DNA from: Candidatus Gerdarchaeota archaeon
GTDB taxonomy: Archaea > Asgardarchaeota > Heimdallarchaeia > JABLTI01
Reading direction: 5' to 3'
Length of the DNA: 10,340 nucleotides
Assembly: GCA_016839405.1 (NCBI GenBank)
Contig: JAEOUJ010000401.1
Span: 1 to 10,340 of the forward strand
Of the stretch, positions 5,984 through 10,340 are shown piece by piece (within the stretch, counting starts at the first letter, position 1; the number at the start of each line of letters is the position of its first letter). Under the pieces are notes generated by a model. That model ran no database searches, was not told the origin of the DNA, and worked only from the letters and a program-made list of their open reading frames with translations. The translations under genes were made by a program, and so were the position numbers.

Positions 5984-8217
5984 TAGAATCCCTCCAATTC
6001 TAGTTGTGATATAGCAATTTCTTTGTATATATCACATGTTTCCATTAATTCATCATGGGTACCACAACCCACGATTTTTCCATTGTCTATTACAAGAATT
6101 TGTTCAGCATCTTTTATGGTTGAAACTCTTTGAGTTACCATTAACACTGTACTATCACCAGTCTTTTCTTTCAAGGCTTTACGAAGAGCAGCATCAGTTT
6201 TAAAATCCAAATTAGTAACAATATCATCGAAGATGTAAATTGGGGGTTTTTTGACCAATGCTCGTGCAATTGTAAGACGTTGTTTTTGCCCTCCAGAAAC
6301 ATTCATACCACCTTGAGCAACCTCACTTGCTAAACCACCTGGTTTCTCTTTAACAAATTCTGTTGCTTGAGCAATATCTAACGCAAACGTAATTGCTTCA
6401 TCAGTTGCATTCTCATCTGCAAAAAGCAAATTACTCTCTATGGTTCCAGAAAATAATGAACTTTTTTGCGGAACATAACCAATTTTATCTCTTAAATCAT
6501 GTTGGGTTACGTCTTTAATATTCAGGCCATCAATACGTATAGAACCTGAAGTCACATCATAGAATCTTGGGATCAGATTAATGATAGTTGATTTACCAGA
6601 TCCAGTGGAACCAATTATACCAGTCATTTGGCCTGGTTTTGCTGTAAAACTTATCTCTTGCAGAACATGTTTCTTAGCTCCAGGATATTTAAAAGAAACA
6701 TTCCGAAATTCGATTAATCCTTTGAAAGAGTCAGGAAATATTTTGGGAGTCTCAGGATCTTTGATAGTTGGTTCGGTTTTCAATACTTCATTAACTCGCC
6801 TAGCTGATACTGCTGCTCTAGGCAATACGATGAACATCATCGTCATCATGAGAAATGCAAATACAATTTGCATAGCATATTGCATAAATGCCATCATGTC
6901 TCCAACTTGCATAAATCCTTCGTCAATTTGATGAGCTCCAACCCAAATTATACTAAGTGTTAAACCATTCAAAATAAGCATCATGAATGGCATCATTATA
7001 ACCATTAACCTATTAAGAAACAAAACAACTGAGGTTAAATCATTATTAGCTTTATCAAAACGATTCTCTTCATAATTTTCACGATTGAATGCTCGAATTA
7101 CTAACATACCTATTAGATTTTCACGTGCTATTAGATTTATTCTATCTGTTAATTTCTGCATTCGAGTGAATTTTGGTATAGCTATTACTAATACAATTAA
7201 TATAAGTACAAGTAATACAAGGACTGCTACTCCAATGAGCCACCACATTGATGCATTTTTATTTAAAGCTCGAATTATACCACCAACACCAATAATTGGT
7301 GCATAGAATACCATTCGAATTATCATAAAGACAACTAATTGAATCTGAGTTATATCATTTGTAGATCGAGTGATAAGCGATGCTGTAGAAAAATTGTCAA
7401 ATTCAGCACCTGAGAAATTTTCCACTTTTTCGAACAAATCATACCGAATATCTCGAGCCATTCCTGCAGCTGTTCTAGAAGCTAGAAAACCTACAACAAT
7501 AGTGCAAAGTACTGACAACAATGTCATCAAAAGCATCAATCCACCAGTTCTCAGAATAAACATCCTTTGAATTCTATCAGTATCTACACCTATAACATTA
7601 TATTCCATCCTTACTGCAAGAATTGAAACTTGTTGTAACATTATCTCTCCGAGAACTTCATAGTAACTAGTAATGTAGTTAGAGATTAATGTTAGATTCT
7701 GAGTGGGGAGCATACTAAGATAATCAAAAAATACTGATTCTGGTGGTAATGTTGTTACATTAAAACCAAGATATTCAAGGATAAAAGTTGCATTTTCAGG
7801 ATTAGCAAATATTTGTTCAAGAGTAAAGACAGTTACATAAGGCTTTACCATTAATTCATCCATTTCTTTTAAAACTGATCGTTTAACTTTATTTAACACA
7901 TAAATGGATTCATTTTCAAGTATAGGATAATCATCTATATATTCATCATAATTTGACGAATTTTCATCTACAGGAGTATAATTATCAAGTATATATGATT
8001 GATTTTGCTCATTCATAAAAATAAAAGTTCTATTTAATTCTCTTTGTCTTATAGCAATGGGTACAGCAAATTCTACACCCTCTTGTTGTATGCCTGTATC
8101 TACTATATCTGATAGATAATCAGGAAGCGCAAGATCTAAATTTGCTTGACCAAATAATATACCAATTGATAAGAAAACCAGTAATAGATATGGTTTTGAA
8201 TATTTTAATATAGACAT
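5983..8217 (-). CDS. ABC exporter half-transporter, subunit with the degenerate ATP site and a large sequon-rich outer loop
   Basis: From the preferred start the subunit has 744 residues. TM1 is about 11-27; then an outward loop of about 190 residues, TM2 about 220-246, TM3/4 within 299-348, TM5 403-428 and TM6 441-466. NBD motifs: Walker A GSTGSGKST (536-544, K542), Q584, signature VSGGQ (640-644), Walker B IYIFDD (660-665) with Asp665 replacing the catalytic Glu, and Gln696 where the switch His normally sits. This is the degenerate-site half of a heterodimer; its good signature completes the catalytic site of the 632-residue partner. The loop holds eight N-x-S/T sequons. The frame opens at ATG 8283 inside the PadR gene (766 codons); ATG 8217 is preferred because known relatives begin at the equivalent of SILKYSKPY and GGAG lies 11 bases upstream. 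ATG 8250 is also possible. The exported substrate cannot be told from sequence. Confidence 0.9.
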   Translation of the reverse strand: MSILKYSKPYLLLVFLSIGILFGQANLDLALPDYLSDIVDTGIQQEGVEFAVPIAIRQRELNRTFIFMNEQNQSYILDNYTPVDENSSNYDEYIDDYPILENESIYVLNKVKRSVLKEMDELMVKPYVTVFTLEQIFANPENATFILEYLGFNVTTLPPESVFFDYLSMLPTQNLTLISNYITSYYEVLGEIMLQQVSILAVRMEYNVIGVDTDRIQRMFILRTGGLMLLMTLLSVLCTIVVGFLASRTAAGMARDIRYDLFEKVENFSGAEFDNFSTASLITRSTNDITQIQLVVFMIIRMVFYAPIIGVGGIIRALNKNASMWWLIGVAVLVLLVLILIVLVIAIPKFTRMQKLTDRINLIARENLIGMLVIRAFNRENYEENRFDKANNDLTSVVLFLNRLMVIMMPFMMLILNGLTLSIIWVGAHQIDEGFMQVGDMMAFMQYAMQIVFAFLMMTMMFIVLPRAAVSARRVNEVLKTEPTIKDPETPKIFPDSFKGLIEFRNVSFKYPGAKKHVLQEISFTAKPGQMTGIIGSTGSGKSTIINLIPRFYDVTSGSIRIDGLNIKDVTQHDLRDKIGYVPQKSSLFSGTIESNLLFADENATDEAITFALDIAQATEFVKEKPGGLASEVAQGGMNVSGGQKQRLTIARALVKKPPIYIFDDIVTNLDFKTDAALRKALKEKTGDSTVLMVTQRVSTIKDAEQILVIDNGKIVGCGTHDELMETCDIYKEIAISQLELEGF

Positions 8218-8254
8218 TATTGATTTTACTCCTAAATTTAAGATGTTCATTCGT

Positions 8255-8791
8255 TCATTTTTCTTCTGTTTTAAATGGAACATTATATTTTTCAGCGATT
8301 TTTTTGAGTGAGATAAAAGTATCCTCTATCACTGCTTGTGCTTCCTTTGAGGCATCTTTAACTAATAACATAGTCAATTGAGAGATTCGCTTCATATTTT
8401 CAAAAATATGGTGAATACTCTCTTGAATTGCTTTTGATTCTTCTATATTTTCAATTTCACCAATCATTTGGACAAATGAAAAAAATTGCGAAAAATTTTC
8501 TTTCATATGTTCTTTCATCATGCATTGAGTTTCATCAATAAATTGTTTGCCGTAATCTGTTAGCGAATATATTTTCTGAGCACGACCTTTCTCGATTCTT
8601 TCCTCTGCAACAATAATATTTTCATTCTCCATGGATTTTAATGAATTATATACTGCTGTTTGGCTTGGTTTCCAACCAAATTTCTCCTCTATTGATGATG
8701 CTAAAGCATAACCATGTAGAGGGCCCTCTGTTACAATTTGCATAAGTATTAAAGAATCAAGGATTTTCGTTGGTGAAAAAATTGGAAACAT
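8255..8791 (-). CDS. PadR-family transcriptional regulator, first gene of the exporter operon
   Basis: A 178-residue winged-helix regulator. The N-terminal part shows the PadR signature: hydrophobic helix 11-20, GPLHGYALA (23-31), the recognition-helix region with YNSLKSMENENII (48-60), and the wing GRAQKIYSLTDYGKQ (69-83). Residues about 90-170 are helical and charged, as in the C-terminal dimerisation domain of PadR-s2/LmrR-like proteins. PadR proteins commonly repress a multidrug ABC exporter beside them and let go when a substrate binds; the next two genes are such an exporter. The ATG at 8791 has no SD, and a TATA-like box 20-29 bases upstream fits a leaderless mRNA. A perfect inverted repeat further upstream is a likely self-operator. 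The stop is TGA (8255-8257). Family is sure, ligand unknown. Confidence 0.9.
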   Translation of the reverse strand: MFPIFSPTKILDSLILMQIVTEGPLHGYALASSIEEKFGWKPSQTAVYNSLKSMENENIIVAEERIEKGRAQKIYSLTDYGKQFIDETQCMMKEHMKENFSQFFSFVQMIGEIENIEESKAIQESIHHIFENMKRISQLTMLLVKDASKEAQAVIEDTFISLKKIAEKYNVPFKTEEK

Positions 8792-8810
8792 AAGTAATAT
8801 GAAAAAAATA

Positions 8811-8820
8811 TTATATAAAA
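8811..8820 (-). promoter_or_regulatory. Candidate TATA box of the PadR-exporter operon
   Basis: On the minus strand TTTTATATAA lies 20-29 bases before the PadR ATG. This is the right spacing for an archaeal TATA box with the start codon at or next to the transcription start, and agrees with the missing SD. The surroundings are very AT-rich, so chance matches are possible. Confidence 0.45.
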
Positions 8821-8826
8821 AAATTG

Positions 8827-8845
8827 TGATATATCAAATATATCA
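8827..8845. promoter_or_regulatory. 19-bp perfect inverted repeat, probable PadR operator
   Basis: TGATATAT, spacer CAA, ATATATCA: two perfect eight-base half-sites. It lies 36-54 bases before the PadR start, just upstream of the candidate TATA box and next to where the BRE would be. PadR proteins typically bind palindromes such as ATGTAT-ATACAT; this one resembles them in size and AT content but is not identical. A bound dimer here could block TFB/TBP, giving autoregulation of the exporter operon. Confidence 0.55.
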
Positions 8846-8867
8846 TATTATTTGAATTTATTACTAA

Positions 8868-8880
8868 TAAAGAAAAAATG
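8868..8880 (-). terminator. T-rich tract after the aldo-keto reductase gene
   Basis: On the minus strand, CATTTTTTCTTTATT begins about 16 bases past the reductase TAA. No hairpin is evident. It could end reductase transcripts before the separately controlled PadR operon. Weak, since T-runs are common in this spacer. Confidence 0.3.
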
Positions 8881-8896
8881 AGAAAGGGTATTTAAC

Positions 8897-9895
8897 TTAT
8901 CTCATTAATTCTAAATAATATTCATTTGGTTTATAAGTGGTAGGCCATTCAGGTTCATTATCAAGAATTTCTTCAATTTGGCTCAAAACATCATTCGATA
9001 AAGTAATATCAGAAGCTTTTACATTCTCAATAACTTGTTCAGGTTTGGTTGCGCCAATAATTGCAGAAGAAATTTCTTTTTTCCGTAAAATCCATGCTAA
9101 TGCTAATTGACTCATTGTTAATTCCAATGATTTTGCTAATTTACCTAATTTCTTGATTTTTACAAGATTTTCCTCAGTTAATCGTTTTTTAATCGATTCA
9201 GAAGTTTCTCCTCTGCTTCCTTTTGGAATTCCGTCATTATATTTACCAGTTAATAATCCTTGAGCTAGAGGGGACCATACAGTGAAGCCCATTCCATGTG
9301 TTTTAGCAACCGGCATAATTTCCAACTCTATATGTCTAAAAAGCATATTATACATTGGTTGCTCAACGATTGGTTTGTGTGCTCTCAATTCCTTTGCTAC
9401 TGCATTTGCTCTTTCCAATTGAGCGGCTGTCCATACAGAAGTTCCCCAATATAGAACTTTACCAGAACGAATTAAATCATCAAGAACCTCTACTGTTTCT
9501 TTCAAAGGTGTCATATAATCGTATCTATGCATATAGTATATATCAATATAATCGAGATTCAATCGTTCTAACGTTCCCTCTATTGCATTTGTAATATTCT
9601 TTCTTGAAAGACCCCAGCGATTAATATTCTCACTCATAGGCCAAAATACTTTACTTGAAATTACTAAATTTTTTCTATCAATGGTTTCTTCCTTTAACCA
9701 TTCAGCTATGACTTTTTCTGCTCCCCCTTTTGCATAAATTTCTGCTGAATCTATGAAATTAATTCCGTGTTCAACAGCTGTTGTCATACATTTTTTAGCT
9801 ATTTCAGCTTCTACAGTTCCTCCATATGTTAACCAAGATCCAAGTGATATTTCACTTATCTTTAATCCACTTTTACCAACTTTTCTATATTTCAA
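8897..9895 (-). CDS. Aldo-keto reductase, Kv-channel beta-subunit-like (AKR6 type)
   Basis: A 332-residue NADPH-dependent TIM-barrel oxidoreductase that would reduce aldehydes or ketones in the cytoplasm. The catalytic tetrad is D49, Y54, K82 and H123 (in FIDSAEIY, SSKVFW and YYMHRYD). Cofactor-binding motifs are WSPLAQGLLTGKY (207-219) and GATKPEQVIENV (281-292). The N-terminal GKSGLKIS and GSWLTYGG, and the KVFW and GLSRK segments, resemble the voltage-gated K+ channel beta-subunit group (YghZ, KCNAB). No channel gene is nearby, so a regulatory subunit role is not implied. The start is TTG at 9895, preceded by GAGG at proper spacing; an in-frame TAA two codons upstream leaves no earlier start, and the next ATG is at codon 37. 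The gene lies upstream of PadR on the same strand, 105 bases away, so it may be a separate unit. Physiological substrate unknown. Confidence 0.92.
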   Translation of the reverse strand: MKYRKVGKSGLKISEISLGSWLTYGGTVEAEIAKKCMTTAVEHGINFIDSAEIYAKGGAEKVIAEWLKEETIDRKNLVISSKVFWPMSENINRWGLSRKNITNAIEGTLERLNLDYIDIYYMHRYDYMTPLKETVEVLDDLIRSGKVLYWGTSVWTAAQLERANAVAKELRAHKPIVEQPMYNMLFRHIELEIMPVAKTHGMGFTVWSPLAQGLLTGKYNDGIPKGSRGETSESIKKRLTEENLVKIKKLGKLAKSLELTMSQLALAWILRKKEISSAIIGATKPEQVIENVKASDITLSNDVLSQIEEILDNEPEWPTTYKPNEYYLELMR

Positions 9896-9938
9896 TTCTT
9901 AAACCTCAAATTAAATTGTTATAGTCACTTTCTCTATT

Positions 9939-9948
9939 TATTTATTAA
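9939..9948 (-). promoter_or_regulatory. Candidate TATA box of the aldo-keto reductase gene
   Basis: On the minus strand TTTAATAAAT lies 44-53 bases before the TTG start, which would allow a leader of about 20 bases that includes the GAGG ribosome site. It rests only on base composition and spacing. Confidence 0.3.
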
Positions 9949-10204
9949 ATTCCACGTGTTAAAAAAGAAAGAAACATAGATTTGTTGAATTATTTTATTA
10001 TGTCTTTGATGAATTTAGCAATTTTTTCTAATAAAATTGTTTATTTCTAAAACATAGTTTTTGATTTATTGCTACTTTATCGTTTACAAAAAATATAGTT
10101 ATTAAACAGATGCTAAAATCAACTTACTTGAGGCAGATATTCCTCATTTTCTAATGATAAGACATCCTTAAAAAAATTATTTAACAATATTGCAATAACG
10201 AACA

Positions 10205-10214
10205 TTTTATAAAT
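10205..10214 (+). promoter_or_regulatory. Candidate TATA box of the glycosyltransferase-like gene
   Basis: TTTTATAAAT is a near-ideal archaeal TATA box 34-43 bases before the ATG at 10248. It would start transcription near 10235, at or within the AAAGGAGA ribosome site, so either the leader is very short or the real promoter lies further upstream. Confidence 0.4.
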
Positions 10215-10247
10215 CTGGAGGGATAATTGATAAAAGGAGATAGTCAG

Positions 10248-10340
10248 ATGAAGATTCTATATGGCATAAATGCAAATGGTCAAGGGCACATTAATCGCTC
10301 GAGAGTCTTCATCAACCAATTAATAAAAGATGGTCATGAA
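10248..10340 (+). CDS. Glycosyltransferase-like protein (MJ1255 / GT28-like), N-terminal fragment
   Basis: Only the first 31 codons lie in the window; the gene continues past the right edge. The product begins MKILYGINANGQGHINRSR. A first beta strand followed by a glycine-rich G-x-G-H loop and an Arg is the N-terminal pattern of GT-B glycosyltransferases related to MurG and UDP-glucuronosyltransferases, especially the archaeal MJ1255-like group, whose members commonly start MKILYGV. Such enzymes move a sugar from a nucleotide-sugar donor to an acceptor at the membrane. ATG 10248 has GGAG eight bases upstream. An alternative in-frame TTG at 10227 has its own GGAGGG (10217-10222) and would add seven residues, but the family pattern favours the ATG. 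Product call rests on a short stretch. Confidence 0.65.
   Translation, partial: MKILYGINANGQGHINRSRVFINQLIKDGHE

Larger units (their letters stand above)
9896..10247. other. 352-bp divergent intergenic spacer, no gene recognised
   Basis: This spacer separates the minus-strand reductase from the plus-strand glycosyltransferase. It is very AT-rich, has many short T runs and no convincing open reading frame or RNA gene. It should hold the two divergent promoters. The only other structure seen is a weak inverted repeat, TGAGG ... CCTCA with an eight-base loop, near 10129-10146, of no clear meaning. Confidence 0.5.

Noticed and set aside
9952..9957. CACGTG palindrome upstream of the reductase gene
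   Set aside because: A six-base palindrome with no extended symmetry is expected by chance in a 352-bp spacer.
10129..10146. Small hairpin TGAGG ... CCTCA in the right-hand spacer as an RNA element or terminator
   Set aside because: The stem is only five pairs, no plus-strand gene precedes it, and there is no adjoining conserved structure to support a riboswitch or small RNA.

Overview
The window is AT-rich (roughly one third G+C) and gene-dense. It looks like an archaeal genome, with an Asgard (Promethearchaeota) type lineage as one possibility, but this is an inference. In favour of an archaeon: TATA-like boxes lie about 20-50 bases before several starts; the PadR-type gene has no Shine-Dalgarno (SD) site and starts where a leaderless transcript would begin; one transporter subunit has an outward loop packed with N-glycosylation sequons. 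Against it: the two ABC genes closely resemble the heterodimeric exporters of clostridial Firmicutes, and most other genes have good SD sites, which bacteria and many archaea share. No rRNA, tRNA, CRISPR array or mobile element was seen.

Left part. A polysaccharide deacetylase-like gene on the minus strand (699 down to the window edge) is broken by one in-frame TGA, with the same frame open for 63 more codons. Divergent from it is a tight plus-strand run of four genes (864-3951): a hexapeptide-repeat acyltransferase, a VOC-fold protein resembling methylmalonyl-CoA epimerase, a SplB-like radical SAM enzyme and a cysteine-synthase-family PLP enzyme. The first two overlap and the rest are 14-25 bases apart, so they are probably co-transcribed. 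Together they suggest a small biosynthetic or modification pathway, which I do not recognise. A perfect 13-bp palindrome lies between the divergent starts.

Middle part. On the minus strand, a PadR-family regulator is followed by two half-transporters (766- and 632-codon reading frames). Motifs show an asymmetric heterodimeric ABC exporter: one degenerate ATP site (Walker B Asp-Asp, switch Gln, partner signature ISQGQ) and one consensus site. A perfect 19-bp inverted repeat sits just upstream of the PadR TATA-like box, so an autoregulated drug- or lipid-export operon is the simplest reading. The exporter operon and the four-gene run converge on a short spacer with T-rich candidate terminators on both strands.

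Right part. Upstream of the PadR gene on the same strand lies an aldo-keto reductase of the Kv-channel beta-subunit type, with a TTG start. After a 352-bp divergent spacer, the first 31 codons of a plus-strand glycosyltransferase-like gene run off the window. The deacetylase and glycosyltransferase at the two ends suggest a surrounding region concerned with cell-surface glycans, but most of it is outside this window.
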